Assembly: GCA_030847615.1 (NCBI GenBank)
Contig: JAUMIR010000004.1
Coordinates: forward strand, 82,305,001-82,369,000
Direction: 5' to 3'
Length of the DNA: 64,000 nt
DNA from: Gambelia wislizenii
Taxonomy: Eukaryota; Chordata; Lepidosauria; Squamata; Crotaphytidae
The position numbers were made by a program, and so were the translations under genes. The notes beneath the pieces are model-generated. The model made no database searches and was not told the origin of the DNA. It saw nothing but the letters and a program-made list of their open reading frames with translations. Numbering within the stretch: position 1 is the first letter of the stretch; each line of letters begins with the position of its first letter. Below are positions 54,905 through 64,000 of the stretch, piece by piece.

Positions 54905-55269
54905 TGCTTCCGCTGTTGAAAACAATACCGCTCCTGAGAAGATGCACTTTCTCTATCCCTTTTAAAAAAAATGAGTGGGCAAATGGCATTGACCACTCCC
55001 ATGGCACTGCCCACAAGGCACCAGTTTCCGGTTTGGGTTTTTTTTTTTTAACATATACCGATACACAGTTCACACAAGAAATAACACAGTTAGTATCGCT
55101 ATTTTTCAAATATACCGGCAAAACTTGCGACATTGCCAGAGATGCTACATTTGGGCATTTTGGCTACCCCCCTTCTGAATGAGGCATAACTGTGGCTCAA
55201 CCCGTGGGAACTATGAGCAATCTTAGCGGTATATTTAGAGGAATATTTGCCTGTGTAAACGACCCCCAA

Positions 55270-55944
55270 GAAAACGTGCAACATCCTCTGCACGAATCAA
55301 CTTATAAAGCATATTAAAAGACCTGTCTGGAATAGAGGATATCAGATAATGTTTTAAATTCTATAAATAACCTTTTTGGTTAACTATGTTAGCATACCCT
55401 ACTACCCCTCCCCATAAAATCTCACAATTGGCAATATTGGACACTTCGAAGGGGTCAAGTAGACCAGGATGATCCAAAGTGAGGTCAGATGGAGGTCACA
55501 AGGACCTAGGAAGGTGTCTTAGAAATATTTTAGCAGGCACACCCAAGCTAGGATTGAGCAGAAGTCCCTTAGTAAACAAAACCATTAAGAAGATATGTGC
55601 TGATTCCTTCAATGGTGAGTCACACATCCTAAACAATCAAGTGACCTAAATAACCCAAATCCCCAGAAAATATCCCTTGAAATCCCCTCCTGTCCTACAA
55701 TGCAAGGTTGTCATAAATCGGTCAATTCTTATCTCCCAACCATTAAGAGTAATCAGCCGAGTTCCAGTTTCCTTTGTTTATTCAGTGGGAAACCCATCTA
55801 AACTTTGTTCAAGTCAAAGTACCCCCTTCAGGAGACGAAGCAGACAATAACTATTAGCCCCAAACAACAGCAAAGTGTGCCACTGTGGACAAGACTCACC
55901 ACTTTCTTTGTCAGCATGCTCCTAGATTGAACTTCCAGTGCCAC
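55270..55944. other. No recognised feature
   Basis: Host flank of the large Harbinger insertion; no exon or repeat terminus seen. Confidence 0.45.
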
Positions 55945-56225
55945 CCTTATTTTTTTTATTTTTTTTTATTTATACCCCACTCTTCAGCCTCAAGGCTATC
56001 AGAGCAGCTTACAAATTGTTTTAAGCAATAGCTATTTACACATCTACACTGCGTTAAGCAGTTCCAATGTGTGCTAGCTAATTGCCCCCCACAAGTTGGG
56101 TACTCATTTTACTGACCTACGAAAGGACCAAAGACTGAGTGAACCTTGGAGCCCGCTGGAATCGAACTTGCAACGTGGTGACTTGCAAGTATTGGCATTT
56201 AACCACTGCGCCACCAGGGCTCCCT
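55945..56225 (-). mobile_element. tRNA-derived SINE, full length
   Basis: On the minus strand it starts 'gggagccctggtggcgcagt', carries the B-box 'gttcgattcc', and ends 'ggctgaagagtggggtataa' plus an A-rich (taaa)n tail. It lies about 680 bp right of the large Harbinger element. Confidence 0.75.
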
Positions 56226-56443
56226 TAGACCTCTGTCTCAGTGCTTCACTGCTCTTCGAGACTGTTAACTGTCACCCTATTTCCTGGATCTATTCCTCTA
56301 TCCAACCTATCTGCCTTAACTCTTCAATAACCTTGTGTGGTTTTTGACAATTTGTGTTGCATGTGTGAATGCTTTTGGGGCTATTTCTAATAAAAACATT
56401 TTATTTCACTTTAACCTGAAGTTCTCTGTAGTTAGAACTGGTA

Positions 56444-57968
56444 TCTCTCTCTGGCTTTTCTTTGCAAACGAAGATTCAGGAAGGACTTATCCCGCACTTT
56501 CTGCAAGCGCGCTGATGAGTAAAAAGGCCAATCCGAGATAAACAAGTCCGGTTGCAGAAAGCACAGCAGAAGGTCTCCTTGGGTGATGTTTCCGGGTTGT
56601 GATTCTTTCTGCATTGTTGTTTCTCTTCAAGACTTGTTCAGCATGAGTTCTCAAATAAGGTGGCAGCATTGTGGATAGTGCGTCTCCATGCCTCCCGATA
56701 TGAGGCCAGGGCGGACCATTGTTGATGATCAATTTGGCTGAGCGTGAGATGTTGTTTCAGGGAGTCCTTGTCTCGCTTTTTTGGAGTGCCCTTCTTATGC
56801 TGACCCGTGGCGAGTTCACCGTAGAGTACTATTTTAGGGAGGCGATGGTCCTCCATCCTAGAAACGTGCCCTGCCCAACGCAGCTGTGTTCTCAATAACA
56901 TGGCCTCAATGCTGGTGATTCCTGCTTGCTCAAGGACAGCAACATTTGTCACATAGTCAGTCCAGTGTATATTTAGGATTGTGCGTATACAGTGCTGATG
57001 AAAGTGTTTGAGGAGTCGTAAGTGTTGGTGATAGGTGACCCATGTTTCAAACCCATAAAGAAGAATAGACAGTAACTCCAGACTCTTTTGTAAAGTCTTC
57101 CAAATGCGCTATGTGCCTTTGCTCATCTGTGATTGATCCCTTTGTCAATCTTGGCATCTGAGGAGATGATGCTTCCCAGGTAGGTGAACTGCTGAACGAA
57201 CTTGAGCGCAGCTCAAGCTATCGAGGCATAACACTGCTCTGTATTGCTGGAAAAATCCTTGCAAGGATATTCCTGAACAGATTAGTTCCTGCTATTGCAG
57301 AAGAACTTCTTCCAGAAAGCCAATGTGGCTTCAGAGCCAATAGGAGTACTACAGATATGATATTTGCCCTTAGACAACTGCAAGAGAAATGTAGAGAGCA
57401 GAACAGGGGCCTCTATGTAACATTTGTCAACCTCACCAAGCTTTCGACATTGTGAGTAGAAAAGGTTTGTGGCAGATCCTGGAAAGACTAGGATGTCCCC
57501 CCCGAATTCCTTTAAATGATTATCTTGCTACACGAGGGCCAGCGTGGTCAAGTCAGATATGGCGATGCTCTTTCAGAGCCTTTTCTAATAACTAATGGAG
57601 TGAAGCAAGGTTGTGTTCTTGCTCCAACTTTATTTACAATCTTCTTCAGCTTCATGCTCCAAAGGGCTACGGCAGAGCTTGAAGAAGAAGAAGGCATCTA
57701 TATACGTTAGCATACTGATCGTAGCTTGTTTAAGTTAAGCCGTCTGAGGGCTCGCACTAAGACTCTAAACTATCTAGTTCATGAGCTGCTCTTCGCTGAT
57801 GCTGCTACCCTTGTTGCCCACAGAGAAGCAGCTCTACAGCGCCTAACATCCTGCTTCGCAACAGCTGCAGAGCTGTTTGGGGTGGAAGTCAACCTTAAGA
57901 AAACGGAAGTTATCTACCAGCCTGCACCACAGGATGAATACCACGATCCCCACATTGGTGTAGGCAAA
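56444..57968 (-). pseudogene. LRWAGHVSRM-type LINE (copy 4), 5'-inverted
   Basis: The 3' half (56444 to about 57207) runs on the minus strand from 'KFVQQFTYLGS' to the zinc finger and shared 3' terminus. The upstream RT half (about 57208-57968) runs on the plus strand: 'YRGITLLCIAGKILARIFLN', 'GVKQGCVLAPTLF', 'LVHELLFADAATLVAHREAA', ending 'VEVNLKKTEVIYQPAPQDEY'. The halves are adjacent parts of one element joined in inverted order. The RT active box reads FADA instead of FADD, and stops occur. Confidence 0.85.
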
Positions 57969-57974
57969 GAACTG

Positions 57975-59100
57975 ATATACATAGGTGAAAAGATCCCAAA
58001 GTTACCTGCTTCTTGCAACCTTCCATTTGAGCTAATAATAATAATTCCCCCAAATATTAATATAGTTGTTGGCATCATGTGTGAGGGTCTAAAGCACACC
58101 CACTCCTTCGGGAAACAACTAGAACTTTTGACCAGACTTTAAACAAAGTGTTGCATTGTTTAGATAGAAGAAGTTTTCTTACTTGTCCAGATTGGAGAAA
58201 CATACTGTATTATCCTATCACTGAAGTGAAGATGTCACATTTAGTTTGCCAATTAGTCAAGCATGGAAATAACTATGAGTAAATTAGACTGTGCTATAGC
58301 CTCTACATTTTTTCAAGTTACAAAACTAAATTAACAAAGACATTGTGTTGTATGGAAACAGATGAAAAAGCAACTCCAGTTGGCTATGTTTTCAACATCT
58401 GAAACAAATAGTATAGAAACAAATAGAAATCTATCCTAGCAGAATTAAAAATAACTTCAACCATCCAAAGAAGATCTTTAAAACAGATAACTAAACGTTC
58501 AGTCAACAGTGTTTGGTTTTTAAATTAAAGGAAATGTCTTTCTGCAATGTATTAAATATATTTACAGTCCCCCTTTCTGTTTAAAAACTGTTCAGTGTGG
58601 CTTACAAAGCTTAAAATAATCACACAGCAAAAAGCATTTAAATTAATCTTTGTGAAGTCAAGTCCTTTCTTAACTACATTCTTATAGAAAGTCAGAATTC
58701 CAGGTATAAATCCTTCTATGACAGGGGTGGGAATTGTACAATCTACAGGCTGCATGTGGTCTGTCAAAGTCCCCAGGCTAGCCTCAAGTATCCCAAGTCC
58801 TCATCATTATAAAAAATAGCCTCCAGAATGGAGACCTATGCCCTCAGAAACTGCCAGGTATGAACAAAAGTTATTGGGGGAAGACATCTAATTTCAAAAC
58901 TGGAAATCACTTCCACTTTTCTGGAAGTGAGTGAGTAAGGCCCACAGATGTCTGGAGCACTAAGGGAAGAGGCAAAGGAGCCTTCCAGACTCTTTCAGCT
59001 GTCCACCACTACTCTGAGGTGTTCCTCTGTTTAATCAACAAATTCACAGCATTTGGTTTATTATATAGTACAAGGGAAATTATCTCAAGAGTTTCTACAG
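57975..59100. other. No recognised feature
   Basis: AT-rich DNA. A weak 'caggggtggg' hAT-like end near 58723 is the only repeat hint. Confidence 0.45.
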
Positions 59101-59253
59101 GCTTCTAAGACTTTTAGTGGTAGCAGATAGGAAGCCTGAGTCTCAAGGTCTGCATCCTCTTCTCTGGTCCTCAGGGCAAGTTGGAAGAATCTCATAGTGA
59201 GAGTGCTGCCTTGAAAGTAAGTATTTGTATGTTTTCCTCATTTGTTAGACTTG

Positions 59254-60466
59254 GGGGCCGGTTCCATGGCTATTTTTGTTGCGGTATTTATCACATTAGT
59301 GCAGTTTCGATTTAGTGTCACAAAGTTCCCACAATATTATTTTGGATCCTACTTAGTTCCGTGATGTAGTTCAGATGTGATTATAATGTGCATTTAAATA
59401 AGATGTGAGGTTCTTCACCTCGAACTAGTCTAGTTCCCATGACATCGATATTCTGCATATTTTAATGATCTTACCTGTCAATCAACGAAGTACGTCATTC
59501 CTTTCCAACGTACTTCGTTCAGGAATTCCCGCCACTCGTTCTCCCATTGGTCAGCTGTTTCCCCCCCTCATTGAGTTCTGATTGGGCTTCTCATCATCAT
59601 TTATGGTCTTTGTTCTTTCAATAGTGGTAACTCAACTTTGGAGGGGGCCAAACGATCATAAAAAAATCTGTTTGGGGGTAAAAAATACGAATAGGCTGTC
59701 GTTCTTATGCATACGAACCGCCCACACGATTTTTTACTCCCCTAAACTCTGTATGACTCCCTCTTCCCCAAGCTGGCTGGAGCGAGCAAGCCAAGCGGCG
59801 GTTTAAAATCTCCCGCCGCTTTTTTTTTTTAAAAAAGGTTCCTGCTTTGCAGACAGTCGGTTTTCCCTATTTACAATATAAAATAAAAATAAATATACAT
59901 TTATTTATTTTTATTTATTTATTGTAGCAGCCATGGAGGTGTTAGCTACGCTAGATTCCTGTGGCAATTTTTTGAAACACATCAATACTCCAGTGACATA
60001 AACGTAACTGCTCTTGTACTTTCTCTTCCCCCCGAAGATCCGGTAAATCAAGACTCTCGCCATGGCTCCAAGCTATTCCCCTGCCACCCTTCTTTGTTCT
60101 CTGAACTGCTTCTATTAGGAAAACAAAAGATGTTTTAAGAGGATGCTTCAAAGCCGATGTTTACCGGAAAGGTACGATGGATGTGTGGGCGGGTTTCTGT
60201 GGCGTCACATTACCGAACCGCTGACTTCAGTGGATGGTGGATCTTCCGAACTTCAAAGTGTTGGATAGTTCACAAATGCGTTAATGCGCAAATATGCAGC
60301 ACTTTTTAAAAAAAGTCAGAAAATCAGCGGTGTCATTAAATGCACCACTTAGGGTTTTTTCAGACCCCCTCCTTCTGAAAATGTTGCTGGAGATGCAGAA
60401 CACGTGGGAACTATAAGGCTTCTTGGCGAATTCTTTGAGGATTATTTTTGCTGTGTAAACGACCCC
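59254..60466 (+). mobile_element. Harbinger deletion derivative, 1.2 kb
   Basis: Right end CTGTGTAAACGACCCC equals the large element's right end exactly over 16 bp; left end GGGGCCGGTTCCATGG is weaker. TTG is duplicated (59251-59253, 60467-60469). It keeps a promoter-like left part with 'cccgccac' and CCAAT motifs, and the start of gene C on the minus strand. No transposase. Confidence 0.85.
59951..60110 (-). pseudogene. Gene C remnant (Myb/SANT-like N-terminus)
   Basis: 'KKGGRGIAWSHGESLDLPDL' and 'SIDVFQKIATG' align with gene C of the large element ('KKGGRGIAWGHLETLDLIEL', 'NIDVFEKIAEE'). It starts after a splice-acceptor-like 'ttttgttttcctaatag' and ends at the internal deletion. Confidence 0.8.
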
Positions 60467-60524
60467 TTGGTGTTTTTTATTTGAATGGCAAATTTGTGCA
60501 ACTATGGGGTTGATGCTTACTGCA

Positions 60525-60622
60525 TCATAGAATCATAGAGTTGGAAGAGACTACAAGGGCCATCCAGTCCAACCCCCTGCCATGCAGGAATAAACAATCA
60601 AAGCATTCCTGACAGATGGATC
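60525..60622 (-). mobile_element. CR1 LINE 3' end fragment
   Basis: 'catagaatcatagagttgga', 'ccatccagtccaaccccctg' and 'ttcctgacagatgg'. It lies within repeat R copy 3. Confidence 0.8.
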
Positions 60623-60769
60623 ATATTTAGTGATATCTCCAAAGGCTGCCCCTTGTGACATCACCTTTATAATATCAATATAGTCTACCTACTGTGACCT
60701 CCCAAGTAGTCACCCTTAGGTCTCAGGTGCTGGCCCTGAAACCTTAATGCCCAGGTGGTCTTGACCTGA

Positions 60770-63385
60770 TAACCCTAACAGATCCTCTCATAAACCACAT
60801 TCCCCTGGGAGACAAAATGAGACTTGGCTGGAACATAGTTGCATTCAGGGGTGTCTTTATCAAGATTGTTGTCTCCCACTGCCTCCATATATATAAACAT
60901 ACTTTGCTTGTTTGTTTATAGTATTGATAACTTGCTTTTCCACTGAGCAGGGCCTCCAAAGCAACGTACCTGTACAATCAAATTAATGTTAATATACAAC
61001 AGAAACAAACATTCTTTTAAAACAGACTAAACCCTGTTTTAAAAGCCAAAGACCTGATGGTAGGATTAGTTTGGAATGCCCATTGAAAATTCATTGGCTA
61101 TGGAGCCAGTCTGGCTTGTGGGGGAGGAATTACATAGTTGGGTCACTGGTGCAGAAAAAGCTTTTGCCCAGACAGGTTAGGCTGGTGGGAACTAGAGATA
61201 TCCCAGAAAAAATCAGGAAAAAAACAGGATTTTTTTCTTTTTTCCACCTGAAACCCCTCTCCCCTAGAAAATTACAAAAACTGAAAACTGGAGAAAATTG
61301 AAAAGCACATTATGGCATATTTTCTTGTAAAGTGATGAATAAAATGTTTAACACAAGGTTTCCATGTGTTTACCACTATAAAATTATTTCTAAAGACTAT
61401 ATAAACGGAAGATCTTTATGTAAGATAGTGTATAGTGTCTGATCATTGCAATTTCTGGTTTTGTTAGCCTTTTCTCTGTTTTTTGGGTGAACTAAATGCT
61501 TTCTATCTGCTTGACACTATGGAAGAGTAGAGGAGACAAGATAATTTACTAATGTTGGTGGTTTCTTTTGTTTTTATTAGTGTTTGCCTGTTCCTCAAAA
61601 AGTGGCAAAACCAAAGAGATTCCTTGCAGTTCAGGACCGTATATTTCAATTTGTAACAAGATATAAAAATTTTTAAAACAGGAAGTCCATTTATAAATAT
61701 TGCATTAATAAACTGTACTTTTAATGTCAAAAATGATAATATTATGTCAATGAAAATTATATAATTGTATTAAGTTATCTATGTAATATATTTTATGTTC
61801 CCAAAGTGCCTTTCAAATCTGTAAAGGATCCTGATATCACATTTTCAATCTTTCAAAAACCAACCCCCCCAAAAAAACAATTCCATCCCCCTCCCCCCAA
61901 AAGGGAAAAAAAAAAATTCCCCCCTGGCTTCAAATACTCTTGGAAATTTTACTTCTTTAGGTGGGACACATTGCCATTGCCCATTGGGATCTATAAGAAA
62001 GGAGGTTATCAGATGCTCTAAATATGGCGTTACCACAATGCCAGGAGATCACTAAAGGGCTTCCTAACATGACGTCGTTCCCCTCGTAATGCTCCCATTT
62101 GGCTCTCGTTAGGCCAGCACTGCTTTTTATTGACAGGCTAAGCAGTTAATGGATCCCCCATTCCATTTCTGTAACAGAATGTCCTGCGAGTGAAAAGGTG
62201 CCCATTTTGCTAGTGTGATCCCCATGTCAATGGGAGGTCCCTGCCAGAACACTTCCTGGTGAGATCAGGACATCCAGGTAAGTGACACACTTTTTTGTAC
62301 TCTCCCCAGGTTACTTTTAATGTTTTAAGTGTGTTTTTGTGCTTAGTGTTACTTTTAATGTTGTATGTTTTTTACAGTTTGACTTTCCCACGCTCTCATC
62401 TTCTCATGAGAACAGCCAGGATTTGACTCCAGGAAGTGAAGGGAGCTCCGTTAGAGCTCGTTTCACTCCTGGGCTGCCCTTTGGCGCTGCAAAAACCTCC
62501 TGAAAACCTTCATTGTTCTGCTGGGGCAGGGATGGGAGAGGACATTGTGGGACAGGAACTTTTTTTCTTCCCATCTGATAATCTCCAAAGTATCGTATTA
62601 CCTTAAGTGATTGCCTCATTGATCATTCTAGCTGGGTATAGAGTTGGAACCATTTATATGCAGGGTGGCTGGGGAATGAATTTTTATTTTCTTTGAAAAA
62701 TACTTTTTTAGAATAAGGATCCTGCACAACTAAGCAGTGGAAAGCCCTTTAGTTCCCTCTCAACATGAACACTGACTGGTATTCTCCAGTTTGATACAAC
62801 TGTGCACATCCTGTGCTAAGTTGTGTCAGAGGAAGCAACAGCATCTTCTAACATAGCCATGTAGTTTTGGGAGTGACAGAAGTGCTAGGATGTTTTGAAG
62901 GACCCTGTTGCCTTTTCCAGTGTGATCTAGCACAGGACATGCATTCTGTCAAACTGGAGGATGGGTTCAGGTTCTAGGTGCTACAGGGTCTTGCACTGCT
63001 GTGTGCTACAAGACCTGTATTCAAAGAGATAAAAATAGGCTAGAAAAACCTATCCTTGGGCCACCTCATAAGGTCAGTGGTGCCTATCTTCCCACCTAAC
63101 CCTCCAGCAAAAAGTAACAGAAAATGCATTTCTTGGGAAACTAAAAAATACTTTATTTTGCTTAGAACCAATGATATATTTCCCCCTCTTCTTCTCCAAG
63201 AGAAAAATACAAGATATAGTATACATTAACATAACACTTGCATATCTGGTCAAAATTAGCACTGAACTGAGCATAGAAAGAAATCAGGAGCCTGATCTAT
63301 TGATTCCTGAATGGTACTATACATTCTCTAAATCACACATAACAGTTGAATTCAAATTTATCTATTTATTTAGATTAATTCAAAG
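60770..63385. other. No recognised feature
   Basis: AT-rich DNA. A polypyrimidine/poly-A patch lies at 61862-61925. The open frames at 61071 and 63171 have no family features. Confidence 0.45.
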
Positions 63386-64000
63386 ACATAGCTGTGTTAG
63401 TCTGGAATATCAGTATGCAAAGGGATCTTGTAGTACCTTGAAGACTGAGAGAAGGAAGTTGTAGCATAAGCTTTCGTAGACTTAGTCTACTTTCTCTGAT
63501 GCACGGAGTGAACAGACTTTATAAGCAGGCTGTGAGAATAGCCATAGAAATGCAAACCTTGTGGGTATGGTGATGAAGTGACAAGTTCAGTTTTGACAAT
63601 AGTTGTTGAGGGACAAAGGTAGCAGGAAAGATGTTGTCTTTAAGCCAGGGTGAGTTGATAATCCTATGAATGGTGGAGGGGGTTATTGGAATATAGTGTG
63701 ATGCTGGCTGGGAACTAGAAAGCAGACATGATAAACTGGCCAAGAACACCCTCATGAGGTTGGGGTGTTATAATATGTGTAGTGTGCCAGGAAACCATGG
63801 TCTCTGTTTAACCAGTGGTTGATGACTGGAGTTTGTGGATATATTGCAGTTCTGCTATTTCTCTTTCCCATCTTCTTTTGTAGTTTTTCTGTTCAAGAAC
63901 AGTTGTTCTGAGGTCAGAGATGGATTGCCCAGGAAGACTGAAGTGTTGTGCAACTGATTTCTGTGTATTCCCAATCCTAATCTCTGATTTATGTCCATTT
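63385..64000 (-). pseudogene. Penelope-like element fragment with GIY-YIG-type sequence, runs off the window
   Basis: The minus-strand translation from the right edge gives 'SVAQHFSLPGQSISDLRTTV' preceded by 'NGHKSEIRIGNTQ', the typical end of the GIY-YIG endonuclease region in vertebrate Penelope-like proteins, followed by 'ERE IAELQYIHKLQS' and stops. The distal part ('ctacgaaagcttatgctaca', 'acaagatccctttgca') is its non-coding tail. A different family from 28460-29830. Confidence 0.6.

Larger units (their letters stand above)
40233..55266 (+). mobile_element. Harbinger-type DNA transposon, 15 kb with nested insertions
   Basis: Left terminus GGGGTAGTTTACACAG (40233-40248) and right terminus CTGTGTAAACGACCCC (55251-55266) are inverted with one mismatch in 16, and CAA is duplicated outside (40230-40232, 55267-55269), the 3-bp duplication size of PIF/Harbinger. 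Inside are a DDE transposase (A), a Myb/SANT-like gene (B) and a convergent second Myb/SANT-like gene (C). Removing the provirus (41371-47119), the Tigger-like element (50461-52207) and a CR1 piece leaves about 7.4 kb, large for the superfamily, which normally has two genes. Subterminal GTTTACATGG occurs at 40314-40323 and 40350-40359. Confidence 0.88.
59130..60765 (+). repeat. Unnamed interspersed repeat R, copy 3, twice interrupted
   Basis: Matches copy 1 on both sides of the Harbinger derivative ('gctgccttgaaagtaagtat' at 59210; 'ttttttatttgaatggca' at 60471) and beyond a CR1 piece at 60525-60622 ('ggctgccccttgtgacatca'). Confidence 0.6.

Overview
The window reads as nuclear DNA of a lizard, probably an iguanian squamate. 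Evidence is the only conventional host gene found (a six-exon vertebrate RPL10A) and a repeat fauna that I know from squamates: tRNA-derived SINEs ending in a 'gacttgaaggcacacaac' tail, 5S-rRNA-derived SINEs, CR1 3' ends, many palindromic MITEs, Penelope-like elements, a young-looking L1, a non-LTR family with 'LRWAGHVSRM' and a C-terminal zinc finger, and Harbinger, hAT and Tigger-like DNA transposons. Species assignment is inference.

Layout. 1-20.7 kb: gene-free DNA with MITEs, SINEs, microsatellites and one 3' half of the LRWAGHVSRM LINE (14.6-15.5 kb). 20.7-28.1 kb: RPL10A on the minus strand (exons at 27988-27992, 26232-26303, 23833-23913, 23271-23419, 22311-22483, 20711-20881), with a GC-rich promoter carrying a TCTCGCGAGA palindrome and a TOP-like pyrimidine start. 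Its introns hold a hAT nested in a hAT, a CR1 3' end, a 1.3-kb Tigger-like TIR element full of hairpins, and a 0.7-kb palindrome. 28.4-30.3 kb: two Penelope-like fragments head to head plus a 13-copy minisatellite. 32.0-35.2 kb: a 5'-truncated L1 with an 18-bp target duplication, itself interrupted by another LINE. 35.3-37.0 kb: two Tigger-like elements, one filled with 74-bp and 64-bp GC-rich tandem arrays.

40.23-55.27 kb is the most interesting part: one Harbinger-type transposon, bounded by GGGGTMGTTTACACAG terminal repeats and a 3-bp CAA duplication. It has three genes: (A) a two-exon DDE transposase with all three catalytic residues, (B) a four-exon, apparently intact 215-aa Myb/SANT-like protein on the same strand, and (C) a convergent three-exon second Myb/SANT-like gene with a coiled-coil C-terminus and two in-frame TGA codons. 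A minus-strand gammaretrovirus-like provirus (TSD TTGA, tRNA-Pro type primer site, duplicated U3 in one LTR) sits in the transposase intron, and a 1.7-kb Tigger-like minisatellite element sits between B and C. A 1.2-kb deletion derivative of a related Harbinger lies at 59.25-60.47 kb, keeping the start of gene C; paralogous empty sites in the same window confirm its 3-bp TTG duplication.

55.3-64 kb: a SINE, a twin-primed (5'-inverted) LRWAGHVSRM LINE, the small Harbinger, unassigned DNA, and a Penelope-like fragment with GIY-YIG-type sequence running off the right edge. Almost every other open frame in the window is repeat-derived or chance.
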